NCBI GenBank assembly: GCA_029977305.1
Contig: JAPOLF010000031.1
Span: forward strand, 1 to 13,590
Direction of reading: 5' to 3'
Length of the DNA stretch: 13,590 nt
Source: a bacterium
GTDB taxonomy: Bacteria > Chloroflexota > Chloroflexia > Thermomicrobiales > UBA6265
Every line of letters begins with the position of its first letter. Within the stretch, counting starts at the first letter, position 1. This document shows, piece by piece, positions 1 through 7,395 of this stretch. A program made the position numbers and the translations under genes. Below the pieces are notes generated by a model that saw only the letters and a list, made by a program, of their open reading frames with translations, was not told the origin of the DNA and searched no databases.

Positions 1-505
1 CGATCTCCGAGCCGGAGTTGACGTACTCGTAGAAATCGCCGCGCCACGCGCCGTTCTTGAGATCGCGATGCCCTTCGGCGAGTTTGCGCATCGCTGCGAG
101 GAGCAGGCCGATCGTGTACTCGGCCGTGGCGGTCGCGTTGCGGGCCGGGGAGAAGCAGACGGGAATGCCGCGTGCGGTTGCCGCCTCGAGATTCACGTTG
201 ACCGGTCCGCCGCGGCAGATGACAACCAACTTGAGGGCATCGGCGGCGTTGATCACGCGCTGCGTGATGGGGGCCATCTCGCTGACGATCACCTCGATCC
301 CCGGAACCTGCCGGATCATCGCTTCTTCGGTGCCGGAGGCCTCTTTCACCTCGGCGACCGGGCCAAAGGGCTCGGTCGGCCAGCCGAAGAACATCTCGGT
401 GACCGAGAGCGCATCGCCGCACTCCGCGCGTAGGGCGGGGAGCAGCAGGTCGTTGCGAACGAAGAGATCCCCCCCGACGAGGGTGCGGACATTGGTGCGT
501 GTCAT
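1..505 (-). CDS. D-isomer-specific 2-hydroxyacid dehydrogenase, N-terminal part (truncated by window edge)
   Basis: NAD(P)-dependent dehydrogenase of the phosphoglycerate dehydrogenase-like family, cytosolic. Only the first 168 residues are in the window, out of about 330-350 usual for the family. The visible part is the N-terminal substrate-side domain and its entry into the Rossmann domain: a 'LKLVVICRGG' strand, 'VNVNLEAATARGIPV' and 'NATATAEYTIGLLLAAMR', which match the family pattern NVD-x2-AA-x2-RGI-x-V and AE-x-T-x2-L-x-LA-x2-R. The GxGxxG nucleotide loop and the catalytic Arg/Glu/His lie beyond the edge and cannot be checked. The ATG at 503-505 follows an AAGGAAA ribosome site by about 6 bases. 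It is the last visible gene of the CUT1 transporter operon, 40 bases after the ATPase stop, so it probably acts on the imported substrate or a product. The exact substrate is unknown; phosphoglycerate dehydrogenase itself is possible but less likely given this context. Confidence 0.85.
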   Translation of the reverse strand, partial: MTRTNVRTLVGGDLFVRNDLLLPALRAECGDALSVTEMFFGWPTEPFGPVAEVKEASGTEEAMIRQVPGIEVIVSEMAPITQRVINAADALKLVVICRGGPVNVNLEAATARGIPVCFSPARNATATAEYTIGLLLAAMRKLAEGHRDLKNGAWRGDFYEYVNSGSEI

Positions 506-545
506 CTGCTTTCCTTGTGAAGGGCGGCGGTGCGGGGGCGACCCG

Positions 546-1667
546 TCACGACCATTCGAGCCGGAGTCCGGTGGCGTTGTCGAAGAGGTGCGTGCGGGCG
601 GGATCGAAACGGAGGTGGATCTCATCACCGGTGTTCGCGAAGTAGTCGTGGTGGGTCTCCACGACCACGCGCTGCTCGACGCCGGGGATGGTCACCGTGA
701 GGCGGCCCACTTCCTGCAGCGGTTCGAAGGCGAAGACGGGCGCCGCGATCGCGCCGGAGGTCAGGGCGTTGGCGAGCTTGAGATCCTGCGGCCGGATGCC
801 GATGGTGGCTGCGCGCTCATCGCCGGCAATCGAGCCGTCGAGGCGGACCACGGTGCCGCCGCCCATGGTGAAGGCGAACTGTCCGCGTCCCGGTTGCAGG
901 GTGCCCGGGATGAGATTCATCCGCGGTTCTCCCACGAAATCGGCGACGAAGAGGTTGGCCGGCCGGTCGTAGACCTCGGCCGCGGTGCCGACCTGCTGGA
1001 AGGAGCCCGCGTTCATGACCGCGATGCGATCGGCGAGCGAGAGCGCCTCTTGCTGGTCGTGGGTGACGAGCACGGTGGTGTAGCCGGTCTCGCGCTGCAG
1101 GCGCTTGAGTTCGCGGCGGGTTGAGTCGCGCTCGGCCGCGTCGAGGTGGGAGAGCGGTTCGTCGAGCAGGAGCACGTCGGGTTGCCGGACGATCGCGCGG
1201 GCGAGGCTGACCGCCTGCTTCTGGCCGGAGGAGAGGCCGCCCGGCTTGCGATCGAGCAGTGACGTGATGCCCAAGCGCTCGGCGACTTCGCGGGCGCGCT
1301 GCACGGCGTCCTTCTCGCGGCGGGCCTTGAGCCCGAAGGAGATGTTCTCGAGGACGGTGAGCGGCGGGTACAGAGCGTAGTTCTCGAAGGCGACAGCGAC
1401 GTTGCGACTGTGCGGTGAGGTGCCTACGATGGAGCGGTCGCCGATGCGGATGTCGCCGCCGGTGGGTTCCTCGAGGCCGGCGATCATGCGCAGGGTCGTC
1501 GACTTGCCGCACCCCGAGGGACCGAGCAGACCGAGGAGTTCGCCCTCGTTGACGCGGAGGTTGATGCCGCCGACGGCGACGACCGGATCCTGTCCCTTGC
1601 GTTGGAAGATCTTTTCCAAATTGTCGAGCACCAGCGGCTTGCCGGAGCGATTCGGAGCACTAGCCAC
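546..1667 (-). CDS. CUT1 sugar ABC importer ATPase, MalK/UgpC type (second of two)
   Basis: ATP-hydrolysing subunit of a carbohydrate importer, on the cytoplasmic face of the membrane. The protein is 373 residues with an N-terminal nucleotide-binding domain and a C-terminal MalK-like regulatory (TOBE/OB) domain from about residue 235. Visible motifs: Walker A GPSGCGKST (49-57), signature region 145-149, Walker B LLLDE (166-170), D-loop SHLDA and H-loop His203. Two oddities: the Q-loop Gln is Glu95 ('FENYALYP'), and the signature reads LSSGQ instead of LSGGQ with the usual following Arg replaced by Ala. The GTG at 1665-1667 is preferred over an upstream ATG at 1715 because an excellent GGAGGT site sits 5 bases before it, it overlaps the previous stop by only 8 bases, and the extra 16 residues of the longer form look unlike the family. 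It probably pairs with the neighbouring ATPase as a heterodimer. Confidence 0.92.
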   Translation of the reverse strand: MASAPNRSGKPLVLDNLEKIFQRKGQDPVVAVGGINLRVNEGELLGLLGPSGCGKSTTLRMIAGLEEPTGGDIRIGDRSIVGTSPHSRNVAVAFENYALYPPLTVLENISFGLKARREKDAVQRAREVAERLGITSLLDRKPGGLSSGQKQAVSLARAIVRQPDVLLLDEPLSHLDAAERDSTRRELKRLQRETGYTTVLVTHDQQEALSLADRIAVMNAGSFQQVGTAAEVYDRPANLFVADFVGEPRMNLIPGTLQPGRGQFAFTMGGGTVVRLDGSIAGDERAATIGIRPQDLKLANALTSGAIAAPVFAFEPLQEVGRLTVTIPGVEQRVVVETHHDYFANTGDEIHLRFDPARTHLFDNATGLRLEWS

Positions 1668-2793
1668 GGGCCACCTCCCCGGCGGGAACGTCGGCGATCG
1701 GCGCCCACCCTTCATTGCGTGCCGGTATCCGCTTGCCGGTCGCGGCGTCGAAGACGAGGACGCGGCTCGGCGGGCAGGAGACGGTCACGAGGCTGTCGAT
1801 CGCGGTGTCCTGATCGGGCGTGACGACGGCCACGTGGGTGTCGCCGCCGATGTCGACGGTGACCTCGCGCTGCCGGCCGATCGGTTCGATGACCCAGACG
1901 CGGCCATTGATCTGCGGCATCCCGTCCTGCGCGCCGAGGACCAAGTCGCGCGGGCGGAGCCCGATCTGGATCTCGGTGCCGTCGGCGATGTCGTGGTTCG
2001 GCAGGGCCATCGCGAGGTCGCCGCCGTTGTGACGGAAGGTGCCCCCGGTGACCGCGCCGGAGATCAGATTGATGCGCGGCTGGCCGAAGGCGAGGGCGAC
2101 GAAGGTGTCGATCGGGCGGTGCCAGAGATCCTCGCGGGTGCCGACTTGGACAAGTGCCCCCTCGCGGAGCACGGCGATGCGATCACCGAGGGCGAGGGCC
2201 TCGAGGTAGTCGTGCGTCACGTAGAGGCTGGTGGTCGACTGCAGCTCGCCGAGGGACTTCAGCTCGGCGCGCATCGCGGCGCGCAGCTTGGCGTCGAGGT
2301 GGGAGAGCGGTTCGTCGAGGAGGAGCACGTCGGCCGGGCGGACGAGGACGCGGGCGAGCGCGACGCGCTGCTTCTGGCCGCCGGAGAGTTCTCGCGGGAG
2401 GCGCTGCAGCAAGTGGTTGATGCCGAGGGTGATGGTGACCTTGTCGATCAGGGATTTGGCCTCGGCGGGGTCGCGGTAGTAGCGCTTGGAGCGGAGCGGG
2501 AAGGAGATGTTGTCGTAGACCGTCTCCTGCGGGTAGAGCGCGTAGTTCTCGAAGGCCATGGCGACGCGGCGGGCCTGCGGTTCCACGTTGGCCATGTCGC
2601 GGCCGTTGATGCTGACGGTGCCGAGGGTCGGCTCCTCGAGTCCGGCGACGACCTTCAGGGTCGTGGTCTTGCCGGCGCCGGAAGGACCGAGGAGGACGAA
2701 GAATTCGCCGTCCTTGATATCCAGTGAGAGGTCCTGCAAGGCGATGACCTTGCCGTATTCCTTGCGGATCCCGGTGAGGGCGAGTGTGGCCAT
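1660..2793 (-). CDS. CUT1 sugar ABC importer ATPase, MalK/UgpC type (first of two)
   Basis: ATPase subunit of the same importer, 377 residues, a normal length for MalK/UgpC. Motifs in order: Walker A GPSGAGKTT (36-44), Q-loop position Glu82 in 'FENYALYP' (usually Gln), intact signature LSGGQ (136-140), Walker B LLLDE (157-161) with the catalytic Glu, and H-loop His194. The C-terminal third resembles the MalK regulatory domain ('FGQPRINLISG' and 'IGLRPRDL' stretches). The ATG is preceded by AGGAG about 8 bases upstream, and the permease stop lies only 10 bases before the start. Compared with the second ATPase, this one keeps a canonical signature, so within a heterodimer it would complete the better ATP site. 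The Q-to-E change is shared by both and is reminiscent of glycerol-type importers with two ATPases. Confidence 0.93.
   Translation of the reverse strand: MATLALTGIRKEYGKVIALQDLSLDIKDGEFFVLLGPSGAGKTTTLKVVAGLEEPTLGTVSINGRDMANVEPQARRVAMAFENYALYPQETVYDNISFPLRSKRYYRDPAEAKSLIDKVTITLGINHLLQRLPRELSGGQKQRVALARVLVRPADVLLLDEPLSHLDAKLRAAMRAELKSLGELQSTTSLYVTHDYLEALALGDRIAVLREGALVQVGTREDLWHRPIDTFVALAFGQPRINLISGAVTGGTFRHNGGDLAMALPNHDIADGTEIQIGLRPRDLVLGAQDGMPQINGRVWVIEPIGRQREVTVDIGGDTHVAVVTPDQDTAIDSLVTVSCPPSRVLVFDAATGKRIPARNEGWAPIADVPAGEVARG
1671..1680 (-). promoter_or_regulatory. Strong ribosome binding site deciding a GTG start
   Basis: On the minus strand the bases read GGGGAGGTGG, with GGAGGT 5 bases before the GTG at 1665-1667. 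The site lies inside the 3' end of the preceding ATPase gene, whose TAG stop (1660-1662) overlaps the new start. The arrangement suggests translational coupling, which would keep the two ATPases at similar levels. Confidence 0.7.
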
Positions 2794-2803
2794 GCTGCTG
2801 CTC

Positions 2804-3667
2804 CTAGCCCTTCACGGCGCCGAAGGTGAGACCGCGGACGAGGTACCGTTGGATCGAGAGGGCGAGGACCATCGGCGGGATCAGCGAGATGATCGACGCG
2901 GCGGCGGTGAGGTTGTAGCGGGGCTTGGCGCCGCCCATGAAGGCCAGCGCGCCGACCGTCACCGTCTGCGCGTTGCTGCCGGTGAGGATGAACGGGAAGA
3001 TGAAGGAGTTCCACGCGAAGATGAAGGCGAGCAGCGCCGCCGCGGCGAGCCCCGGCTTCACCAGCGGGAGCACCACCTTGATGAACGCCTGCGTGCGCGT
3101 GTAGCCGTCGAGCAAGGCCGATTGCTCGAGCTCGGGCGTGAGGTCTTGGAAGTAGCTGCGCAAAATCCAGACGATCAGCGGCAGCGTGATCAGCTGGAAG
3201 ACCCAGATCAGTCCGAGGTGGGTGTCGAAGAGGTGGAGCTTCTGGTAGATCACGTAGACCGGGATGATCACCATCAGCTCAGGCGCGAAGCGGAACGAGA
3301 GCAGCGTGAAGAGCATGTCGTTCGAGCCGCGGAACTTGAAGCGGGCGAAAGCGTAGGCGGCGGGGACGCCCACCAGCAGCGAGATGAACACCGCGCCGAA
3401 CGAGGCGATGAGGCTGTTCAGGAAATACCGCATGAACGGCACGCTCTCCGTCGCGGAGGAGAGCCCGAGCACCGCCTTGTAGGGCTCGAGGGTGGGGGTG
3501 AACGCGAAGTAGGTGGTGAACAGCTGGTCCTGCGACTTCAGGGAGAGCAGGAAGATCCAGATGATCGGGAAGAGGGCGAAGGCGAAGTAGGCGACGGTGA
3601 ACACGTCGAGGACGAGCCCGCCGAAGGTGAATTTCCGGTCGTTGCCGCTAGGGGTGGTGGATGCCAT
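2804..3667 (-). CDS. CUT1 sugar ABC importer inner-membrane permease, MalG type
   Basis: Membrane channel subunit, 287 residues, with about six hydrophobic segments: near residues 18-42, 88-112, 122-145, 152-170, 205-230 and 255-275. The loop 'EQSALLDGYTRTQAFIKVV' followed by LP is the EAA motif that docks with the ATPase. The length and the short cytoplasmic N-terminus fit MalG/UgpE. The start ATG has GAGGAG about 9 bases upstream. It lies 13 bases after the other permease stop, and its own stop is 10 bases before the first ATPase, so the four genes are clearly one transcript. Substrate specificity cannot be told from sequence. Confidence 0.93.
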   Translation of the reverse strand: MASTTPSGNDRKFTFGGLVLDVFTVAYFAFALFPIIWIFLLSLKSQDQLFTTYFAFTPTLEPYKAVLGLSSATESVPFMRYFLNSLIASFGAVFISLLVGVPAAYAFARFKFRGSNDMLFTLLSFRFAPELMVIIPVYVIYQKLHLFDTHLGLIWVFQLITLPLIVWILRSYFQDLTPELEQSALLDGYTRTQAFIKVVLPLVKPGLAAAALLAFIFAWNSFIFPFILTGSNAQTVTVGALAFMGGAKPRYNLTAAASIISLIPPMVLALSIQRYLVRGLTFGAVKG

Positions 3668-3680
3668 CGCTCGTCGCTCC

Positions 3681-4610
3681 TCAGACGCCGGCGGCGCGGT
3701 TCTGCGCCTTGCCGAGAACGGAGATCAGGATGCGGGTGGTGATGTAGACGATCACCCAGAGGATCACCATGTAGGTCTGGCCGAAGGAGAGGCGCCCGTT
3801 GGGGATGGCCGCTTGGTAGGCGGTCGGCTGCATGGCCATCAGGGCATCGCCGGGTCCGCCTTGGGTGAGGCCCCAGATGATGTCGAAGACCTTGAGCGAG
3901 TCCATGAAGCGGAAGATGACCGCGACGAGGATGTAGGGCCAGAGCATCGGCAGGGTGAGGTGGGTGAAGGTGTACCACCACCCGGCCCCTTCCACCGCCG
4001 CGGCCTCGAACGGCGCTCGTGGCAGGGAGCGGAGGCCGGCGAGGACGAGGAGGGCGACAAAGGGGGTGTAGATCCAGACGTCGATCATGATCACGCTGAA
4101 CATCGCCATGCCGGGGGAATCGGTCCAGGCGATGTTGCCGAGGCCGATCGGCCGCAGCATGTAATTCAGGATGCCGACGCTGGGCTGCATCATCAAGCGC
4201 CACATGATGGTCGCGATGATGGGGGCAATCATCAGGGGGAGGATGAGAAAGCGCTCGAAGACGCCCGAGAGCCGGGTGCTCCGGAAGAGGAGCAGGGCGA
4301 CGGCGATGCCGAGCACGGTCTCGACGACGGTGGCACCGATCGCGAATTGCGAGGTGACGCCGACCGCGTGATAGAAGTTGTCATCGGTGAGGATGCGCTG
4401 GTAGTTCCGGAACCCGATCCACTCCCACGTGGGGGAGGACGCCTTGCGGTTCTGGAAGGAGTACATCAACCCTTGGATGAACGGGATCAGGATCCCGATC
4501 GTGAGGATGAGGGCGGGAAGGGTGAGGAGATACGGCCGCCACTTGCGGCTGGCCGAGGAGACGACCCCGTCCTTCGGATCACGGGGCAGGGAATTCGCGG
4601 CGACGCTCAT
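3681..4610 (-). CDS. CUT1 sugar ABC importer inner-membrane permease, MalF type
   Basis: Partner permease of the importer, 309 residues, with a polar cytoplasmic N-terminus of about 24 residues and then six predicted membrane segments (first near 27-50). The ATPase-docking EAA loop is visible as 'EAAAVEGAGWWYTFTHLTLP'. It is short like UgpA and lacks the large periplasmic insertion found in E. coli MalF. The ATG at 4608-4610 begins 170 bases after the binding-protein stop. That gap holds a long hairpin that may set the ratio of binding protein to membrane parts. Confidence 0.93.
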   Translation of the reverse strand: MSVAANSLPRDPKDGVVSSASRKWRPYLLTLPALILTIGILIPFIQGLMYSFQNRKASSPTWEWIGFRNYQRILTDDNFYHAVGVTSQFAIGATVVETVLGIAVALLLFRSTRLSGVFERFLILPLMIAPIIATIMWRLMMQPSVGILNYMLRPIGLGNIAWTDSPGMAMFSVIMIDVWIYTPFVALLVLAGLRSLPRAPFEAAAVEGAGWWYTFTHLTLPMLWPYILVAVIFRFMDSLKVFDIIWGLTQGGPGDALMAMQPTAYQAAIPNGRLSFGQTYMVILWVIVYITTRILISVLGKAQNRAAGV

Positions 4611-4736
4611 GCGGCAGCCCTCGATAGCACTGGTTCATCCGGCCTTTCAGCGGTGGCGGGTGAGCGCCAGCGACGTCCGGTCAGGATAAGACGAAGCGAC
4701 GGTCGATGGAAGCGAAGCTCGACGCACGCGGCGCAG

Positions 4737-4766
4737 AATGGGGCGGCCCGGAAGGACCGCCCCATT
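4737..4766 (-). terminator. Intercistronic RNA hairpin between binding protein and permease genes (attenuator or mRNA stabiliser)
   Basis: Perfect 10-base arms AATGGGGCGG (4737-4746) and CCGCCCCATT (4757-4766). In minus-strand RNA the inner bases extend the stem to 13 pairs, through one G-U wobble and two more G-C pairs, closing on a UUCC loop. Read on the plus strand, the same position would be a C-A mismatch, so the structure fits the transcribed strand better. No T-run follows, so it is more likely a partial terminator, or a 3' stabiliser of the binding-protein mRNA, than a full stop. Confidence 0.65.
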
Positions 4767-4780
4767 CCATTGCAGGTGCG

Positions 4781-6226
4781 TTACTCGGTCGAGGCCTGGA
4801 TTTCCTCGACGAGCGCGTCCAGGGTCTCCTTCGCCGGAGCGCCGCCGTAGATCTCCTGCAGCGCACCCGCCCAGAGGGTGGTCGCGTCGAAGAAGGCCGG
4901 CTGCGGGGTGAAGAGGATCTTGGTGTCCTGGATGATCGCGTTGAAGGTGTCCAGGTAGTTGAGGTTGGAGTTCATCTTCTCCTGGAACTGCGGGTTCTCC
5001 ACGACCGAGGCGCGGACCGGGTTCACCATGTTGCCGTCGATGGCGGCCATGGTGAGGTGATCCTTGCCGGTGGCCCACTGGAGGAAGAGCCACGCCGCCA
5101 GCTTGTTCTGGGACTTGGCGTTCATGCCGAGCGACCAGATCCACTGGTTGGTGAGGAGCGAGCCGTCCGGGCCCTTCGGGCCGGGGTGCCACGCCAGTTT
5201 GCCGGCCTGGCTGCTGCCGCCCGGCTGGTTCTGGAAGTAGCCGAGGATGTCGGCGTCGTAGATCATGGCCGCCTTGCCGGCGCCGAGGTCGGTGCCGACC
5301 TCGTACCAGAAGTAGTTGGTCCAGTTCGCCGGGCCGCTGTTCTTCATCATCGACGCCCACTTCTCGTGGAAGGGGACCGAGACCTCGGAGTTCATGACCG
5401 GGACGAGGGTGTCACCGTCGAGCTCGAAGTCCTTGCCGCCCTCGCGGGAGTACTGGGTCATGAAGCCCGGGTGGATGGTGGCCCACTGGCGGGAACCGCG
5501 GGTGGCGATGCCGTACATGTCGGCGAAGCCGGCGCCCGGGGCGTCCGCGGTCAGCTTGGCGGCCAGCTCGACGAGGCCGTCCATGGTCTCGGCCGGCTCG
5601 ACGCCCAGCTTGTCGAAGACCTCGGTGTTGTAGATGATCGTGTTGGCCTCGAAGCCCCAGGGCAGCGCGTACTGGCCGCCGGAGCCGAGCGGCTGCCCGA
5701 CCTGGAGGCTCCAGTTGTCCGCGGTGCGGAGGTTCTCGTAGATGTCATCCCAGGCGTAGTCGGGGTTGGTGGCCGACGGGTTCTGGATCCACGGGTTCAT
5801 GTCCTCGAGCCAGCCCGGAGGGCCGTACTGCCAGACCATGTAGGCGCCGAGCATGAACACGTCGTACGTGCCGGTGCCCGACTGCAGGTCCACGGTGAGC
5901 TTGTCGAAGTAGTTGTTCTCCGGGAACTCGTCGTACTCGACGGTGATGCCGGTGAGGTCGGTGAACGTCTGGAGATCCGCCTTCAGGGCATCCGTGTACG
6001 GGTGAACGTTGAGCAGCGCCTTGATGGTGACGCCGTCAGCCTTCTTCCAATCGAAATCACCGGTGACATCGGCAGCGGCGCTGTCCTGCGCACCGACAGC
6101 CGGGCTCCACGCCATGTTGCCGGCGTAGGCAGCGGCACCGAGGCCTGCGGCCGTCTTCAGCACACCGCGGCGCGAGCGGCTCTTGCTGAAGGCGTCCATC
6201 CACAACGGACGATCAACACGCGACAT
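4781..6226 (-). CDS. CUT1 extracellular solute-binding protein, family 1, with Tat-type signal
   Basis: Captures the substrate outside the membrane and delivers it to the MalF/MalG-type permeases. The protein is 481 residues, within the range for family 1 binding proteins. Residues 15-24 read 'KSRSRRGVLK', a twin-arginine motif, followed by a hydrophobic stretch (about 24-38) and a likely cleavage after 'VGA' near residue 46. The mature part has typical family features such as 'GTGTYDVFMLGAYMVWQYGP' (alternating hydrophobic and small residues around the ligand cleft) and a late 'AAWLFLQWATGKD' helix. The ATG at 6224-6226 is chosen because GGGAG lies 7 bases upstream; the in-frame ATG at 6277 would add 17 residues ahead of the signal and has no such support. 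It is the first gene of its operon. The ligand is unknown; a sugar or polyol is inferred. Confidence 0.9.
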   Translation of the reverse strand: MSRVDRPLWMDAFSKSRSRRGVLKTAAGLGAAAYAGNMAWSPAVGAQDSAAADVTGDFDWKKADGVTIKALLNVHPYTDALKADLQTFTDLTGITVEYDEFPENNYFDKLTVDLQSGTGTYDVFMLGAYMVWQYGPPGWLEDMNPWIQNPSATNPDYAWDDIYENLRTADNWSLQVGQPLGSGGQYALPWGFEANTIIYNTEVFDKLGVEPAETMDGLVELAAKLTADAPGAGFADMYGIATRGSRQWATIHPGFMTQYSREGGKDFELDGDTLVPVMNSEVSVPFHEKWASMMKNSGPANWTNYFWYEVGTDLGAGKAAMIYDADILGYFQNQPGGSSQAGKLAWHPGPKGPDGSLLTNQWIWSLGMNAKSQNKLAAWLFLQWATGKDHLTMAAIDGNMVNPVRASVVENPQFQEKMNSNLNYLDTFNAIIQDTKILFTPQPAFFDATTLWAGALQEIYGGAPAKETLDALVEEIQASTE

Positions 6227-6321
6227 ACGAGGTCTCCCTTCTGCTCCAAAAGCCCACACCACCGTGGTGAAGGCCACTCCGTGAAACAGAACCCGAAAGA
6301 ATCCCGGTGCGCCGGGTCGTT

Positions 6322-6343
6322 CTCACACGGTTTTCCGTGTGAG
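6322..6343. promoter_or_regulatory. Perfect dyad, probable operator of the CUT1 operon
   Basis: Arms CTCACACGG (6322-6330) and CCGTGTGAG (6335-6343) are perfect inverted repeats around TTTT. The site starts 7 bases downstream of the predicted minus-strand -10 box, so it would cover the transcription start, a classic repressor position. As RNA it could also fold into a 9-pair hairpin at the extreme 5' end, but no long T-run follows. The likely binder is the adjacent DeoR-family protein (inference). Confidence 0.65.
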
Positions 6344-6349
6344 GATCAC

Positions 6350-6378
6350 ATCCTAGCAAGCGATATCTCACACCGCAA
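6350..6378 (-). promoter_or_regulatory. Sigma70-like promoter of the CUT1 operon
   Basis: On the minus strand, TTGCGG (6373-6378) and TAGGAT (6350-6355) are separated by exactly 17 bases. The -10 is preceded by TGC, giving an extended -10. A half-site GTGTGAGA lies in the spacer. The predicted start is near 6343, inside the dyad. Confidence 0.6.
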
Positions 6379-6470
6379 TAGGCATCTTTCCCGCAATGAC
6401 CGCTGAGGCTCACCGACCCAGGTCCCCGGAATTCGCGCTCGGGACGCCTGCTTCTGCGGGGACAGCAGCC

Positions 6471-6479
6471 TGCTATCAT
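6471..6479 (+). promoter_or_regulatory. Extended -10 promoter of the regulator/CUT2 operon
   Basis: TGCTATCAT forms an extended -10 (TG-N-TATCAT). The -35 region about 17 bases upstream (CTTCTG) is poor. The predicted start near 6485 falls at the edge of the downstream dyad. If this promoter is real, the ATG at 6478 cannot be the regulator start, because it lies inside the -10 box. Confidence 0.5.
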
Positions 6480-6485
6480 GTCGGC

Positions 6486-6512
6486 AACTTCACATCCCAT
6501 CGGTGAGAAGTT
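6486..6512. promoter_or_regulatory. Imperfect dyad, probable autoregulatory operator of the DeoR-family gene
   Basis: Arms AACTTC (6486-6491) and GAAGTT (6507-6512) are perfect inverted repeats, with further matching CA/TG pairs inside. The right half read on the minus strand is AACTTCTCACC, and the left half is AACTTCACATC. It sits directly at the predicted start of the plus operon, so binding would block initiation. The TTCTCAC core is shared with the operator on the other side. Confidence 0.5.
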
Positions 6513-6558
6513 CACATTGGCGACGGCGCCGCCGAGCCGAGTACCCGAGGATTTGTCC

Positions 6559-7395
6559 ATGGCCAAGCAGCAGCGCGACGTGGTTTCCCGCGAACGGACC
6601 GACCTGACCCCCGAGGAACGCCGCGATCTGATCAGGGATCTGGTGCTTTCCGAGGATGTCGTCGTGGCGCGGGATCTGGCTGCCCGCTTCGATGTCAGCG
6701 TGATGACCATCCACCGCGATCTCGACGAACTCGAGGCCCGCGGGATTTTGCGCAAGACGCGCGGTGGGGCGACCGCCCAACCCTCGAGCCTCTTCGAGAG
6801 CAGCGTGCAATACCGCATCGGCGCGGCGAAAGCGGAGAAGGAGGCGATCTCCCGCCACGCCTTCCAGCTGATCGACAGCGGCCAAGCCGTGATGCTGAGT
6901 GATGCCACCACGATGCTGCCGATGGTCAGGATGCTGCCCACGCTGGCGCCGCTGACCGTGATCACCAATTACTTGTCTTCCATTGAGATGCTCCGTGGGA
7001 CGCCGGGCATCCGCCTGATAGCGCTCGGCGGCGAGTATCAATCGACCCACGAGAGTTTCGTCGGAATCGTCTGCCAGAGCGCGATCGCCTCGCTCCGGGC
7101 CGACATCTGCTTCATCTCGGTCTCGGCGGTGGCGGGTGGCATCGCCTACCATCAGGAGCAAGAGATCGTACTTATCCTGCGGGCGATGATGCGCTCGTCG
7201 GCGAAGAAGGTGCTGCTGGTCGATCACACCAAGATCGGGAAGGTGGCGCTGCACGAGGTGGCGCCGTTGACGGATTTCGATCTGGTGATCGTCGATGACG
7301 GCATCAGCCCGGAAGGCTTGCAGGATTTGCGCGAGGCACGGGTGAGTTTCGCCGTTGCCTCTGCTGCGGTCCACGGAGAGGACACGATCCAATGA
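6559..7395 (+). CDS. DeoR-family transcriptional regulator
   Basis: DNA-binding repressor that typically senses a sugar phosphate. From the ATG at 6559 it is 278 residues, slightly longer than the usual 250-260 because of a polar N-terminal tail. Residues about 22-70 form the DeoR helix-turn-helix ('RRDLIRDLV' ... 'VSVMTIHRDLDELEARGIL'), with recognition helix about 47-58, ending in the family's 'RKTRGGA' turn. The C-terminal sensor domain has 'VMLSDATTMLP' (family pattern D-S-G-T-T, here S-D-A-T-T), 'LTVITNYLSS', 'LIALGGEY' and 'AKKVLLVDHTKIGK'. The start is supported by GAGG 8 bases upstream and by the extended -10 and dyad that would overlap a longer form. It shares an ATGA overlap with the next gene. 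It probably controls itself, the CUT2 operon and the divergent CUT1 operon. Confidence 0.93.
   Translation: MAKQQRDVVSRERTDLTPEERRDLIRDLVLSEDVVVARDLAARFDVSVMTIHRDLDELEARGILRKTRGGATAQPSSLFESSVQYRIGAAKAEKEAISRHAFQLIDSGQAVMLSDATTMLPMVRMLPTLAPLTVITNYLSSIEMLRGTPGIRLIALGGEYQSTHESFVGIVCQSAIASLRADICFISVSAVAGGIAYHQEQEIVLILRAMMRSSAKKVLLVDHTKIGKVALHEVAPLTDFDLVIVDDGISPEGLQDLREARVSFAVASAAVHGEDTIQ

Larger units (their letters stand above)
6227..6558. promoter_or_regulatory. Divergent intergenic control region
   Basis: The 332 bases between the two divergent operons carry no convincing gene. They hold a promoter facing each way, a dyad at each predicted transcription start, and half-site repeats (TCTCACAC at 6321-6328 and again at 6366-6373, 45 bases apart). 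The leader of the minus operon would be about 117 bases and that of the plus operon about 75 bases. The region is visibly more AT-rich in its centre than the flanking genes. Confidence 0.75.

Noticed and set aside
1402..2727. Long plus-strand open frame opposite the two CUT1 ATPases
   Set aside because: Antisense shadow of two genes with complete Walker A, signature and Walker B motifs; acidic and Gly-rich low-complexity product. Similar shadows at 2558-4850, 4706-6406 and 11122-12111 were dropped for the same reason.
6257..6269. Palindrome CACCAC-C-GTGGTG in the CUT1 leader
   Set aside because: The 1-base centre cannot form a hairpin loop without opening pairs, no related copy is seen elsewhere, and short GC-rich palindromes are common at this composition.
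6478..6558. Upstream ATG at 6478 as start of the DeoR-family regulator
   Set aside because: It lies within the extended -10 box and would put the operator dyad inside the coding region. The added 27 residues do not resemble the family, and the ATG at 6559 has its own GAGG.
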